DNA from: Astropecten irregularis
Taxonomy: Eukaryota; Echinodermata; Asteroidea; Paxillosida; Astropectinidae
Assembly: GCA_963971285.1 (NCBI GenBank)
Contig: OZ020254.1
Coordinates: forward strand, 11,036,001-11,100,000
Direction of reading: 5' to 3'
DNA length: 64,000 nt
Shown piece after piece: positions 21,111 to 34,320 of the stretch. Each line of letters begins with the position of its first letter. Position 1 is the first letter of the stretch. The notes under the pieces were generated by a model. The model worked only from the letters and a program-made list of their open reading frames with translations. It did no database searches and was not told where the DNA came from. The translations under genes were made by a program, and so were the position numbers.

Positions 21111-21666
21111 TGAACCACACACACCCTACCCCACGGCACCCAAACAACGTGCAACGCGTCCACAATACGCGACAGCATTATTTTGTTATTGTTGATAACA
21201 ATATCTTCATTAAAAATTAATAATTGAAATAAAATCATTGAAGGGAATCGTGGTTATATTTTATCCGGATGTCAGGGAATGTTGATTTATGATTGTATAG
21301 CGAATCATGCCTCTACATCAGGATGAAATCCCATCCATATCTTTTATGTTGGAACATATTTTGTCGTAAACGATATCCCAGTTTATCATAGTTCTCTACG
21401 GTAAGAGGATTTTTTATCGTATAAATATTTTATTGTAAAAATAAAAGACCGAAATATTATAATTTGTTGAAAATAGAAACAATAATTATGTAAACTACAG
21501 GTCCTCAAAATACCTAAAACCATGGCACAACATCACTGTTTCCAGCATGCATATAGGCCTATTTGCCCCATTTTCTCATGACCACGCGGCTACTTAGAGA
21601 CGGAGCTGGAATTTTCATCCGAAGTGATCTTGCTTATGTCGGATCTGTAAAGTGTCACTGCGTTAA

Positions 21667-22035
21667 AAGTATACTATCATACTGTAGCAGCATACCGATA
21701 CAGAAATCTTCACACAGTTTTGCTTAGAACTTATAGGGTAAAAAGATTATGTTGGTAGAAACATATCGTTAACATATTTTTTTGCCTGAAATGCTGAATT
21801 TATCCAGAAAAGAGTAAAACCGATGACCAAAAACAATTTTGATCTTCGGAAGATCAAAAATCCTGTGAGCAGATAAAAAAAAAAAAAAAGTTTATTGGCG
21901 CTTTTCACTTTTTTCTCAAAAAGTGGGCATCGTATGGTACTGGGCATTTTACAGATGACTGTTACTGTATATTTCTTGAAACTTTGCTCATGAATCTGCA
22001 TTTCTTTGACAAAAAACAAAGTATGAAATTACCTT
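21667..22035 (+). mobile_element. TTAA MITE copy, diverged
   Basis: Flanked by TTAA at 21663-21666 and 22036-22039. It has the usual internal order, but an A-rich insertion and altered left end (gtatactatcatactgtagc). Confidence 0.75.
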
Positions 22036-22709
22036 TTAAGCATAGCATGCCCCACGGCTGATATGTCCGCTTGTTGAGCAAGATAAATAACCGACTATGA
22101 TGTAAATTGGCTGTCACACGCATGGTTTCTTATCAAAACCGAAGAAGCAAATCAAGCAATTAAACTTGAACTAAATTCTCTTAATTGCTTTGTGCATTTC
22201 ACGATCTAGAGCTTGTCTCTCTCTTTTTTTTTTCACTCGACCACTCCGGAAGATTCCGGATTGGACGGAAGCTAGGGTTATACCGTATAGGTGGACCGCT
22301 GACTTGGAAAGTCCATGTGTTCCACTCCACTTATATGGGCGAGGGCTGGTGTAATTAAAAAACAACAAACTATATAGAAAACTATTAAGAACAACAACAA
22401 AGCAATCAAGATATAACACGATAAGGATAAGGACCCGGAACAAATGAGGAGGAACCCGGATACCCGGATAGCAATCTTCGCTATGCATTTAGGGGCGACA
22501 TTTCCATAGGTTTCTGCACAAAACTTTACTTACCTATTTCTAAAAACTCTCCAAACCAATGAACTTGAAATTGACATAATGTTAATGGAGAGCATTCTCT
22601 GTCTTAAATAAAAATTTGGATTGTAACAATTATGTCTTTAAAAGGTAGCTAGGACGTTAAGGCGACCTCCAAATGTCGCCTTAAGTACCATGGTCACCAA
22701 ATGAAAACA

Positions 22710-22952
22710 GGGGCCAATTTCATAGAGCTGCTTAAGCACAAAAATTGCTTAAGCATGAAAAGTCTTCCTTGATCAAACTTGATTACCAACCCAAATGCTC
22801 CGTGTGATGTTTACTGCTTTTGTCTTGTATTCGGTAATTGTTTGCTGAGTATAACATTCACAAGACGTTTTGGCTGGCCTTCTAATTTTATTGACCAAGG
22901 TTTTTGGTGCTTAAGCAAATTTTGGTGCAAGCAGCTCTATGAAATCGGCACC
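22710..22952 (+). mobile_element. GCTTAAGC palindromic element, uninterrupted
   Basis: Ends ggggccaatttcatagagct and agctctatgaaatcggcacc are inverted repeats, with gcttaagc motifs just inside both ends. This is the reference copy for interrupted ones at 14.4, 19.2 and 53.4 kb. No open frame. Confidence 0.8.
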
Positions 22953-24380
22953 GCTGGTCTCCAGGTCAAATAACCTATATTTTATTGAAACGCATGTCAC
23001 TGAAACTAAGTTTGCAGTCTTTTGTGCATTTTGTCATAACTGAACTTTGTTGAAATAATAGATATTGAAAGTTTGAATATAGGATTTATAGATATGATCT
23101 CTTTGACAAGAGTCCCAAGCACAATAGCAATATTATCTTTTCACGTGTGTGTATAAATTATCGTTTGTCTTATATTCAGTCGGCACAGGCCTCGAGAAGG
23201 GCGTGTCTGTGGGTAACTATTTTGTACTAGCAATTTGCGATTAGCTAATGCGAGATTAAACATCCCGTTGCCCTTTAAATAGCCTCTTTAGGGTAACACC
23301 CAATTCATTCCAAGTTCCATATAAGACTCTGCTTTGAAATTGCACCCAGATCCACGGGAATAAGGACAGGTGCAGCTAATAAATGCAGACGGTAAATTCA
23401 GGCCTGAGCGCCGGTGCACTGTCCGCCAGCTAGCCGCGGTGCCTCGATTATAAACGCGGGTCGTCGGCAGGTCAACTCCAAGTTTTCAACATCTTCTGCA
23501 TTTTTAAAGGTGTCCCTGTGGTACGTCGGCTTGAAGCTGCCTTTGCTATACTAAACCAATAAACTGCAATTGAACGTGTGAGGGTGTGTGCGCGCGTGCC
23601 TAGCCTGTCAACGCTACAGATTTTTAAGGACCCGCAAAACAGCAATCATAAGTTGGTGTTTCCCTGCGTCGGTTTTTTGTTATCTTTCTCACACCTCATC
23701 CCATTTCTAGTCCGTTTCCCCCCTCTCTCTCTGATTCTCAATTGCAGACCGAGCTCCCAATTAACCTTCGTTATGCCCCTATCGGTATCATAGGCAGTAG
23801 TTTCCTTTAGGGTCTAAACTTGACACCTCCACGTTTCCCGGTCAACAAAGCCAGACCGAATTGCTCTTACCCGGGCGAAGAAGCGGCAAATTGGCAATCA
23901 CCAAGGGAAAAAGCGCGCCCGCGCGCCGGACACATGCATCCATCCTCCGGTGTGGTCAGTGTATAACCATACTCTTCCTTAATATATGGTATAACTAAGC
24001 GAGATGAACCATTAGCATATATTCTAGCTAGGTCAAGCCACGAGACTCAGCTGTACTGTCAGTCTGGGTATATGGTATCAGTTTCCACAGTGGTCAGCAC
24101 CCGTTGATGTTTTCATGACACTTTTTTTTTTTATCCCGATTGATATTGAGCTTGATTTCAATTAAGATTTGTCTATATGCCAAAGTATTGTCTTTCACCG
24201 TTCCAGTATGCCGTGTGTATACACAATGTTAATCGAAAGTATCCCCTTGGCTTGGAACAAATTATTGATCTGAACATTGTTTTTTTTGACATTTCAATTT
24301 CATATATACGTACCGTCCATGATCCAATGTTTTCAAAAAGAAATTTTATCAAGCGCGCCTTTGATGTCATTAAAATTTAA

Positions 24381-24741
24381 TGCAGCGTACAGGATTTGCA
24401 AGGCCTCAAAAATTTGTTGAATTTGAGACAGAAAATGGACTCAACCGTTCGTAAACGGTGCAAACAGTCACCATGGGAAATCTTGGTTCATCAGGTGCTG
24501 GGGTTTTCAAGGAAATCAAGATTTAGTTGTCTTTTAAGAAGATCGTTCGTCCGTTAACGATTCAGTAACATTTCGAAAGCGTGGTGTAACCGTGAAGGAT
24601 TCGGAGGGGCAAGATTATTTCGAACAAAGCGTAAAAGAGTAGTGAAACAACGTCTGTAAGGAAGTTAAAAACCTTCACTTCTGTTTAAGTACCAAATTCG
24701 GCCAAAACGAACATCTTTGCAAATAAGAATACACTCCCTTT
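24381..24741 (+). mobile_element. TTAA-type MITE, GCAGCGTACAGG family
   Basis: Begins after TTAA (24377-24380) with tgcagcgtacaggatttgca. It shares gagacagaaaatggactcaa and accatgggaaatcttggttc with 37719-38116 in reverse orientation, and ends near cactccctttc. The right flank is TTCA. Confidence 0.7.
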
Positions 24742-25217
24742 CAAAGGCTACTTTAACACGGGTATAGAGCAGCCGAATTCTGGCTACTGTAAGTAGCTTC
24801 GTACGCATATAGAAGACGAATGACAGATTGGATCCATCCAATACACTCAAGAACATTTGAGACAAACCGGAAACCTATCAAACACTTTCGGTTTGTCTGT
24901 AGAACTAGGAGTAGGAGGTCTGTTTTTTTTATACCTGACACCGCCCTATGCCACCAATGGTATGAAAGATTTACGTTACGGTTGGCTGTGAATTCCTACG
25001 CTGTTTCTCATTCAATGGGAGAAGAGAACAATCTTGAAATAATTATGATGCGTTCCGGAATCTCATGACTCCTAAACCTTTCGACTACGTAGGCTTACTA
25101 CCGTACATACTTCGGCATGTACGTGTCAGCTATGTATGTAGTCACTATTTTGTATAGGCGGATGCTGTTTATCAGAAACTGGGGAAATGTCATATCTCTC
25201 CCATTGCAATGAGTTAA

Positions 25218-25574
25218 AGGTAATAGCATGCTTTGGTTTTTGTCAAAGAAATACAGATTCATGAACAAAAATATCAAGGAAGATACAGTAACAATCATCT
25301 GTGAAAATTTCAGTCCCATACGGTGCCCACTTTTTGAGAAAACAGTAAAAAACGGCCACGGTATTTCTTAAGTCTTTTCTCTTTTGTGTTTGATCTTTTT
25401 AAAGATCAAAAAGATTTTCGGTCGTTGTTTTACTAATTTCTGGATAAATAAACCATTTCAGGTGGAAACATTTCAAAGGTATGTTTATACCGCCACCATC
25501 TTCATACCCTGTAAGTTATACGTAAATCTGTGAAGATTTCTGTTTTGGTTTCTTACCAAAGTATGACACTACCT
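25218..25574 (-). mobile_element. TTAA MITE copy, reverse orientation
   Basis: Complete, 357 bp, flanked by TTAA at 25214-25217 and 25575-25578. The right end is accaaagtatgacactacct. Confidence 0.9.
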
Positions 25575-27113
25575 TTAAGAGTGAGCGCAAATAGTATATA
25601 ATGGGCCCGTATAGCAGCATATTGCTTTAATTTACCGCCAAAAACTATCCACGTATGTACTATTTGATTTTGACAAGCATTTTCTAATTCCTCGCAACGA
25701 CAAGCGTCTTCCCCTCCTCCAAGTTTCCGATCTGAGCATAATGACAGGCATGGGGTTTAATGAGAAGAGCAGGCACGAGTCCTTCACCTCACAGCCACAG
25801 GCATCACGCAATCCAGAGAGAGAGAGAGAGGATAGAGGGGGAGCCATGCGCTGAGTTTGTACTCCCCACACGCCGCGACGAAAGAAAAGATCTCCCATGG
25901 GAGCTTGTATCAGATGAACAGGGGAAAAGAAGACAAGACTCCCCCTAGCTGATGCTATCATTTCGGTCGGTGCTGCCGCTCTTCATCAGCGATAATGTAT
26001 TTGAACAATGCGCCGGCATTCGTGGTCAAATATAAACCCAAATCACCAAGTTTCCGAGCGTCTTTCATCTCTCGCTCGTTTGTTGTACAGATGCCGGGAC
26101 ATTCGTCTACATGCATTCGGCAAGCAATTTCAGCATGATTTGTGTACAATGTATATAGGCAACGTCCGCGCGCGAATACGCACGTGTATTAATTGCTCTG
26201 GGCTTTTCGTCTCGGATCATGTCATTCCTTAGGAGTCAGGCAGGGTTCCCAAGGCAGTCCCAGCGGGGTGTTATGAGAGCGCATCTCGCATGCATCAAAG
26301 ATGCATCGCTTGCTCGGTGTCGTCTTGGCTTTTTAGTTTTCCTGGGAATGTTGGGATGAGGGGAGGGATAGGGGTCCTTGAGAAACATACCGAGCAGGTG
26401 TTAAGCGCATATCGCCTTGCCAATAGTGTCATGAATTATTAATTGTTCATGTCACGTGACGGGCTGTAGGTGCGACTGCCGTGGTGAGAGCAACAAACCT
26501 AAAGCGGAGGCCCTTTTTTAGTTCTCTTAAAGGGTCTATGCAATGGGAATATTATAGCTTGAACATGCGCCAATAAACAAAAAGGAACATGGGGACTGTG
26601 ATTTTACCCACTTCCACACACTGATTCAGGGTTAAAAACAGGTTTTTTGGTTTGTATGCTAATAAGCATTTCCATATTCATGAGCAAAACTGTGATGTCA
26701 TCTGGGGAACTGAGAGCAGTAACCCTATTGATTTGTGCACAAAAAGTTGCGGTTGTTTTACAGGTTTTCTGACAGGCCTTTTCCTCCTCAATGGGTTTTA
26801 TTTGGCCAAATATGTTCCTTTCACTCAACTGGTGGTGTAATTTTTTGTTACCAAGCCATTTCTGTAGGTCAAGTTTGCCTCTTCATTTTTTATGTTTTTT
26901 CATTACAGTATATTTTTGCTGTTGGTTCCTACATGAATATGCGTGAAAATCCCCCGTTTTACAAAGCCATTCAAAGGAAAACCAAATGCTGATTTGACTG
27001 ACCAAAATAAGACTTGCGAACCATTATTTGTCAGTATATTCTCTGTATGAAGGCAATAAAATAACCGGACTGAAAAAAGCACTGCAGCAACCCTTTAACA
27101 AGGGAGCAGTACA

Positions 27114-27346
27114 GGGGCCTTTCTCAAAGCTCGGCTCCGGCTCCGGCTCTGGCACCATTTCGTGAATCCATTCTGGAATAACGAGTATCAAAATAGGGGC
27201 TTTTGGCTGAGGTTCGGAAGTAGATTCCCCGGTCTGAAAAAGAACACTGAGCTTCAGCTTCAATAAAAAACACGACCTATATTGTCAGCATTATGGATTA
27301 CAGAGACGGAGCCTGAGCTGGAGCCGAGCTTTGAGAAAAACCCCAG
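27114..27346. mobile_element. GGAGGCTCAGGCTC palindromic MITE, copy 2
   Basis: Inverted repeats ttctcaaagctcggctccgg and gagccgagctttgagaa, with internal gaatccattctgga and gagcttcagcttcaa shared with the other copies in inverse order. Confidence 0.75.
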
Positions 27347-27381
27347 ACTTTGTTTTTGTTACAGTCGCTATTTTTTCTGTA

Positions 27382-27652
27382 TGCAACGCAGGACATCAGC
27401 CAATCAGATCTGTTTTGAGAACATTTCCGTCAGGATCGTGACGGAGGATGTTGATTGGTCAATTTCGCGCGTCCGCGCGGCAACAGCTTACGTAATAGAC
27501 GCGCTTGCCAAACGGTACGACAAATGCCCCCTGATTGGTCAAAACTTAGAGCGGTCAGTGCTGGGTTGGATTGTATAATTAATCAGGAAATCTGCACACA
27601 TGTGATAGACGCTTGCTCGCTGTACGGCGAGTGGGTCTATCACATAGACTTT
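27382..27652 (+). repeat. Dispersed repeat with paired ATTGGT boxes, copy 1
   Basis: About 270 bp matching 33330-33592: gcaacgcag, catcagccaatcagatctgt, gtcaggatcgtgacgga, ccccctgattggtcaaaact and a final gcttgctcgct hairpin. No shared open frame. The CCAAT/ATTGG pairs are part of the repeat. Confidence 0.75.
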
Positions 27653-28096
27653 GTTGAACACTGGTACGATAATGGAGTAAAACGTGTAGTGCTCAAGATG
27701 CTTTAAAGGCATAAGTATTTGTTTCTCAAGTTCATGTTAGATAGATTGATATATTTTATCCATCATGGACTCATTAAAACAAATAAATGAAATTTGTTTT
27801 CCTGATGTACAAGCTTAAAACATAGCAACCGAAGACTTAAAATGATGATGTTACTTGGCATTATGTCATAAGGAGGTTTAATGACCAGGCCGCGGCTTCA
27901 TGGTATTGTCGTACATGGGTAACACATGGAGAAAGCAGCCATTTGCATTGAAACTTTACCTCTGGCAATAGAACACTTTAATATAGGTAATACTCGAAGG
28001 AGGAAACCAGCCAACAGGCAATGCATGCCTCCAACACTATATTGCATCATTCCCTATATAGGCATTGCACTACATACTTAAGACGATATAGACTAA

Positions 28097-28347
28097 GTAT
28101 TTACTGCACGGGCTTGTTGTAACGCTTATGAACCGAGGTCTCAGGGGCCGTCCATAAAGTACGCATCCACGAAAGGGGGGTGGGGGTGTTAGCGATGCGT
28201 ACGCCATGCGTACGGGGGGGAGGTATTTACTGCACGGGCTTGTTGTAACGCTTATGAACCGAGGTCTCAGGGGCCGTCCATAAAGTACGCATCCACGAAA
28301 GGGGGGGGGGGGTGTTAGCGATGCGTACGCCATGCGTACGGGGGAGG
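28097..28347. repeat. 126-bp tandem duplication at a transposon end
   Basis: Two nearly identical units, 28097-28222 and 28223-28347, each from gtatttactgcacgggc to the cgtacgggg run. Each unit contains one copy of the left terminal repeat ggggccgtccataaagtacg. Confidence 0.88.
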
Positions 28348-28780
28348 AGGTTCAGGCCAATGCGTACCGTACGCAAATGAAAAAATTGCATAGCCATATC
28401 GTGCGAAAAGAGAAGTAAAAAACGTGAAAAAGGCACCGGGATTGTTTTGGTTTTTCCTGGTTTTCTTATTCAACATAATAAAAAAGTACGGTAGTAAAAT
28501 ACATCTGTAAATGTATAAAAACTTGTTATACTTTAGTCATTCATTTCAGAATTTGAAAGTGACGTCCCAATAACGGTACCGGCCCGAATTACTGTGACAT
28601 TTTGATGATGCTAAAGCAAGGTACCACGAGAAGTGAACAACCTAATGTGGAATGCGTATGCGTACGGGGGGGGGGAACCACTGTGTAGGCCTACGCCATG
28701 CGTACAGAAGGGGGCCGGGGGGGGGGGGAGTTAAAACAGTCGGCATTTCGTGCGTACGTACGTACGTTATGGACGGCCCC
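28270..28780. mobile_element. GGGGCCGTCCATAA DNA element with TCA flanks
   Basis: Left terminal repeat ggggccgtccataaagtacg and right terminal repeat cgtacgttatggacggcccc. TCA lies immediately outside both ends, a possible 3-bp target duplication. The interior has repeated cgtacg motifs and poly-G runs, and no transposase frame. Confidence 0.7.
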
Positions 28781-30899
28781 TCACCAACTCTTCTCCCTAC
28801 TCAGCGATTTCCACACAATATGAATATACCTAGACATGAGAAACACGAGGACCAAATAATTGGATTCTGTTTAACCTTCTCAGAATTTTTCTCGCGCGAT
28901 TTGACAAGAGTCCCATATTAAAATGTATAATATATGCATACGAGGCTGTCGGCTCGACTCAACTAAAAGCATCTGCCGACAAAATAAATTGCCCCCAAAA
29001 TAACACGATTTAGTACTGGTAATCTCATCAGATTATATACAACTTATTATACTCACGCCATAATTGTGCATGGTACCTAATTGCCAACTTGTAGTGATGC
29101 ATCATTTAAGTGTATAACTGCGGTTTAACTTAAATGACCGTCGTAGGCCTACTTGTCTGAATTTCCTTGGGGAAAAGAACGAGAAAAAAAAAAACTCGAA
29201 CATTACAAGATGATAAATGTGAAATAATCTGGAATATCCCTCAACGCTCTTTAATAATGTTTGGATTGTTTCAGAACATTGCCGACGTCACTGGACCGTC
29301 GCTGGTTAGATAGACGAAACATGCCTCATAATACGCGGCGAGGACCAGCGAAGCGCAAAGTATGTTATTAGAAAGAAACGGCAATCTTGTTCGGAGAGAG
29401 GACGACTGACTCCTTATCAGCTTCCGTTTTTGTAGGTCGATTCTAGAGGCAGGATGCGTTTGGTATAAATAGAGCTAGCCTCCGTCTCCCTATCCCGAGG
29501 GGTGGGGGGAAATCGGACGTAACGATCCGTGAAATCAGAAAGGATTGCGGACGAGAGTGCGGTGTATATACACAGTCACAAATATCATCCATGTGGCATA
29601 ATTTAAGAGCATTGATTATATTTATTTTTTCAATAGCAACGTCTGGGCTCCAGCAGTGGATGGTATCGAATACACGCTATTTGGAAACTGTTTGTATGGC
29701 GTTCTGCAGAGCTGACTTGTTTAGGTCTGTTTGTAGCTCTATGGTTGCATGGTTCAGCTAGGCAGCGGTTGTGCATTCCGATGGGACCACTCCAGCTTTC
29801 CCTTGAATACCAAAAGGGGGTTTGTTTCATCGGTGGCCGGGGGTGTGGGCAACCATGGAGCCATTGAACAGATCTATTTTGATATAGCTCCATGGTGCAA
29901 CCCGCTGCCTCCCGCCCGTGCAGCAGCTCGCGTTGTTGTTGTTGTTTCTGTCGATGATGCTTCTTCGCAAAAGGTAGAAAGCCTGTTCTGATGAGTTTCA
30001 CAAGTCTGGACAAGCTTGCTGCGTCTTCAAAAAGCGGTCGCACGCAAACCATCAGTCTCTTCGAAGTTCCCCTCACCAACAGAGCCTCCCTGTCCCTCAG
30101 AAATAATATTCCCCCCTGGCCGGTTTCCGTCGTAATAATGATAATCTAATCTAGCTGCCAGCCCAATCAGACCCATCTCCTGAGGCAAAGCTCCACACAA
30201 ACAGACCCTTAAGGCCTGAACTTATAAGGTCTGCGATGTTCTTTTTTTTTTGGCAATCAAAGGCCGTGCCTGAAACGCTCTGAACCCAGCTGAACCTAGT
30301 TGCCTGCAGCTATACCATTTACGATTTGATGGTATCTGGAGGGTATTTCATCACCTAGTGCTAATAGCATTTTGAGAGAGGGTTGCTTGAGATGAGTGGC
30401 GTATAAGATGCCGCTCATCCTGCGTGGTCACCATTTCTATGCCCCCCACATCCAGTTACCGTTTACAGGTAGGCCTATACAGTGAGATTAAACGGGTCAA
30501 GCATAGTGTGCCACTACCCCCACCCCCTTCCCCCACCCCAGGGGAAACACCTTTAGGTGTGATTGTCGAGTTGGTAAACCGGTCGAGCAGATGCCAACTC
30601 TTCAGAGATGCCAGTGCAAGTTTTGTGCTATAACGCTCGTGCACCGTGTATGCACTCTTTATAGATGGCGCGCACCCAATTGAAATTTCAGGCTGATATA
30701 GCTTTTAACAGTAATGCCTTTACCAGTAGACCTATGTGTAATTGTTTGCATTTTCAAAATCTCTATTTCAACAAAGGAAATCGTTGTGATATCTGTTTTA
30801 GTTTTTTGTCTATAGCGGTATGCGAGTGGATTCATGGCTTCTGACTGCCAAACGATCAAAGATAATTGACTATTACTATTAGGGACACCACCAACATAG

Positions 30900-30973
30900 G
30901 GCTGGATAGCTCAGTTGGTAAGATCACCGGTACGGTATTCTGGAGGTCGCTGGTTCAAATCTCGTTTCAGTCA
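30900..30973 (+). pseudogene. tRNA-like relic or SINE head
   Basis: It has a good A box (tagctcagttgg) and a recognisable B box (ggttcaaatct) at tRNA spacing, and a seven-pair acceptor stem ggctgga/ttcagtc with two wobble pairs. The D stem has one mismatch, the anticodon stem a T-T mismatch, the T stem is poor, and position 33 is not T. It is therefore unlikely to be a working tRNA. It is followed within 45 bases by a TTAA MITE. Confidence 0.5.
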
Positions 30974-31015
30974 TTTGACTTTTGATTATCCAGAGTTTCC
31001 CTTGTGGTTATGTGA

Positions 31016-31365
31016 AAGGAAGTATCATACTTTGGTAAGAGACCAGAACAGATATATTCACAGATTTACGTATAACGTACAGGGTATGAAGATGGTGGTG
31101 GTAGAAACATACCGTTAAAAATGTTCCGCCTGAAATGGTGTATTTATCCAGAAATTAGTAATACAATGACTTAAAATCTTTTTGATCTTTTAAAAGATCA
31201 AAAATAAAAGAGAAAAGACTTAAGAAATACTGTGGCTGTTTTTCAAAAATTGGGCACCGTATGGGACTGAAATCATGTCACAGATGACTGTTACTTTATC
31301 TGTCTTGATATTTTTGCCCATTAATCTGTATTTTTTTTGTTAAAAACCAAAGTATGATATTACCT
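31016..31365 (+). mobile_element. TTAA MITE copy
   Basis: Left end aagtatcatactttggt, right end accaaagtatgatattacct, and right flank TTAA at 31366-31369. The left TTAA is lost. Confidence 0.85.
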
Positions 31366-31767
31366 TTAAACTGTAATACGTCAGTCTTTAGATTAGCATT
31401 ACACGTGGACAGGATTATCGTACTTCGTGTTGAATGATACACAGATCTCTATATCAATATCCGTCTTGATTAATTATGTCCTTGAAACAATGGAAGAAAT
31501 GCTAACCAGTTTGCACTTTAGAGATACGTTTATTTCCTGACAGCGGAATAACCTTGCCGTTAACGGCAGACAAGCCATCGGTCACGCACGACATCGGTCA
31601 GGCCAAGCGGTCAGACCAGACCGAGATTGCTGGCTGTCATTTTATAGAAGCTTGTTCGGGGAGATGCGAAATCAATTAGAGCTCCCTTGAGCTATGCACC
31701 AGAAAGGATTCCTCTAATCTGGCGCGGCTAATATTGGTCGACCGTGACCCAGGGTCTAATATATCAA

Positions 31768-31918
31768 GGGGTCGATTTCACCAGTCACTCATCGTAACTT
31801 ACTATCAATCGTATGACTTTTGGTGCATTGCAGCCCACGTGGGATAGGTCTTCTACGATGGGTTCATCCTTCGTAACTGGAGTTACGATCGATCGTAGGG
31901 CTTCGTGAAATTGACCCT
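31768..31918. mobile_element. GGGTCGATTTCACC palindromic MITE, copy 1
   Basis: Ends gggtcgatttcacc and ttcgtgaaattgaccc, internal atcgtaacttactatcaatc and gttacgatcgatcgtag. A related copy is at 48890-49031 and a more distant one at 60653-60804. Confidence 0.8.
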
Positions 31919-32487
31919 AGGAAGAGGGCTTGTGCACTCTAAGTAGACCATAAGACGCCTTAGTCCCGCCCGTGATATTGCAGATAATCCTGGCGTCATC
32001 TTCGTATGGCCAACCAGAGCCTGACCAATTACCGTCCTTGGCAATTAAGGGTGACCTCTTAAAAGAGTTACTGTGTTTGTGGCCGTCTGCAATAATCGAT
32101 CGTTGCTGCAATCACGTCTCAAGTCGCTAAATTATATTCCATTGCTTTGGTTATAGAGGTCAAATCGGAATTTCGTAAATGGGAATAAAGTGTTACCATT
32201 TTTTTTTGCTCAGAGCGTTAGACCTGACTAGCTTGCTTTTCATGCGGTCGTTAGAGTATCTCATTTGCAGTCAGTTTGTCTTCAATACGTCAATAGCACT
32301 ACAATTTGGCATACGTGTGATGCTCATTATAAATCTGACGTTTGACGTGAGGTAGACAATTAAAGGTACACGGTCGTCATGTTTTGTTTTTGTCAAAATT
32401 GTCAAACAATTAAGATTGTCCATGGAAACATAATGTCTTATGTTATTCTAAAGGACATTCACAGTTTGTTGGTTATGAAATGTCCAT

Positions 32488-32815
32488 CCTGGGGTGCTGT
32501 GGCCTAGTGGTCTGGTTGTACTCAAGATCTTGTGATCAATCTACAGATTATTGGCTCGAATCAAGCCATGGGTTAACGGTACATGTACTTGCGTCCTTGG
32601 GCAAGACGCTTTGTCACATATTGCTCCTCTTCGCCCAGGTGTAAATGGGTACCTGAGAGGGAAGAGATGGCTTTGTGGTTTGATTAGCCTCTGTGCACTG
32701 AATACGGCAGCCCGGGGCTGTATACTCCCCAGGGAGTTGAGATGGTTTCAGGAATGTAAATTATGGGCCGATGACCAAGGATAATGCTAAATTTGTCATT
32801 TAAATGCGGCAGTGA
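32488..32815 (+). mobile_element. tRNA-derived SINE
   Basis: The head has an A box (tggcctagtgg, 32500-32510) and B box (ggctcgaatca, 32553-32563). A central block follows with cttgggcaagacgctttgtc and cccaggtgtaaatgggtacc (about 32592-32660), which resembles conserved SINE central domains known from many animals. I cannot say which named domain. The tail has no clear LINE-like end. It lies in the K2P-A intron. Confidence 0.75.
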
Positions 32816-33329
32816 ACGTAGATGCCAAATAATTAGCATTTATCGTTTAGAATGATCATGTCCAAATGATGGCCGTCGCGGTGGCTCTTCAAAAGCGCTT
32901 GGATCTGCTGGCTCGGAAGCCTAAGGCACGGAGAAGATGAGGTGGATATTGTGCTGTCTGATTGGGAGACGGGAGGTATAATTATTACAAATCCCAGTCG
33001 GCCAATTTTCATGGGAAATAGAACACTTTAATATCACGTAGCCTATATCGAAACCGAACGGGAATTGGTAGTACTATATCTCTGCCTCGGGACACTGAAC
33101 TTGTCTGGCCCGGTAGGGAAGAACCGTCGCCGAAGTAGCAGATTTTTCGAGTTCAACCAACAATTATTGATATACATAAGATATTATAATCCGTCGCCAA
33201 TTCTAGGAGCTGATTTCAGTTTGCAGCAAGTGCAAGGCGGCGGTATACGGTTAGTCTGAGTATCACCCGTTCTACTCCGTGTCACTACGTATATACGAAC
33301 GTCAGATACATTTGTGCATGCAAATTTTA

Positions 33330-33592
33330 TGCAACGCAGCACATCAGCCAATCAGATCTGTTTTGAGAACATTTCCGTCAGGATCGTGACGGAGAATGTT
33401 GATTGGTCAATTTCGCGCGTCCTCGCGGCAGCAGCTCGCTCGCCAAACGGTATGATAGTAGATGCCCCCTGATTGGTCAAAACTTAGAGAGGTTAGTGCT
33501 AGGTTGGCTTGCATAACTAATCAGGAAATATGCACGCATGTGATGGACGCTTGCTCGCTATATAACGAGTGCGTCTATCAAATAGACTATTT
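33330..33592 (+). repeat. Dispersed repeat with paired ATTGGT boxes, copy 2
   Basis: Homologous to 27382-27652 in the same orientation, with similar length and the same terminal gcttgctcgct hairpin. Confidence 0.75.
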
Positions 33593-34148
33593 ACAGTACG
33601 GTACGCTCTTGTACCCAGTCATTCATCAGAGGGCTCGTTTCGCAGTCCCGGGTATAATCTCAGCATCCTTAATTACAGCAGCTCTCTCCATCCCATCCAT
33701 CCCTTACACCCCTTTTATGACACAGCGCCAACTTTCTTCCACCCTGGTTCGCACCACCATCACCAGTCATCATCATTATCATCACCCGGGCGAGCTTTGC
33801 GCCTTCATGGCGTGTCAACGCCGAGGCTCGGATCCGTCGATCGGTCCAACATTTTTCCCGGGCAAAAAAATCACTCCGATGGAAACTAGACCAATTGTGG
33901 CTAAGACGAAGAAGTCGTCGTCTGAAGGCTCTCGCGTCATCACCAACTCCCAAGAGATGCGCCCCAATCCCCTCGGCCGATGATAGACTAATTAAACAAT
34001 GAGTATACGTAGGCTTGTCGTGCAGTCCAATTTGAGAATATCGAAATCCTTGACTTTGAAAGTCTACCATTACTCACACTTCACTGTTTGTGATGGAAAA
34101 TTAGGCCACCCGGGACATGCACTATGCCCAAGAAAGTTGGCTGCGTAG

Positions 34149-34320
34149 TATAATGGGAGACTTTGGATGGAGAACCGGTCTTCAAGTCAACAGCGCACGA
34201 TGTGCACACCACGCAATTGTGAGCACGCACGTGGTGTTTTGCGCATGAGCGCGTTGTTTTGCGCATGCGTAATCGTCTGTGCGCGTGCGCTGTTGACTTG
34301 TTCTCCAAAGTCTTTCATTG
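34149..34320. mobile_element. Palindromic MITE (ACCGGTTCTCC family), copy 2
   Basis: Inverted arms tgggagactttgg..gagaaccggtct and ttctccaaagtctttcattg around a GC-rich centre of tgcgc repeats. Related to 8371-8522. Confidence 0.72.

Noticed and set aside
29630..30079. 149-codon minus-strand frame
   Set aside because: No domain or conserved motif; it includes a simple caacaa run. Treated as chance within the intron.
30900..30973. Functional tRNA gene
   Set aside because: A and B boxes and the acceptor stem are present, but the anticodon arm and T stem are poor and position 33 is not T. Listed as a relic instead.
33462..33983. 173-codon + strand frame
   Set aside because: Its start lies in a dispersed repeat shared with 27.4-27.7 kb, and the rest has no recognisable domain.
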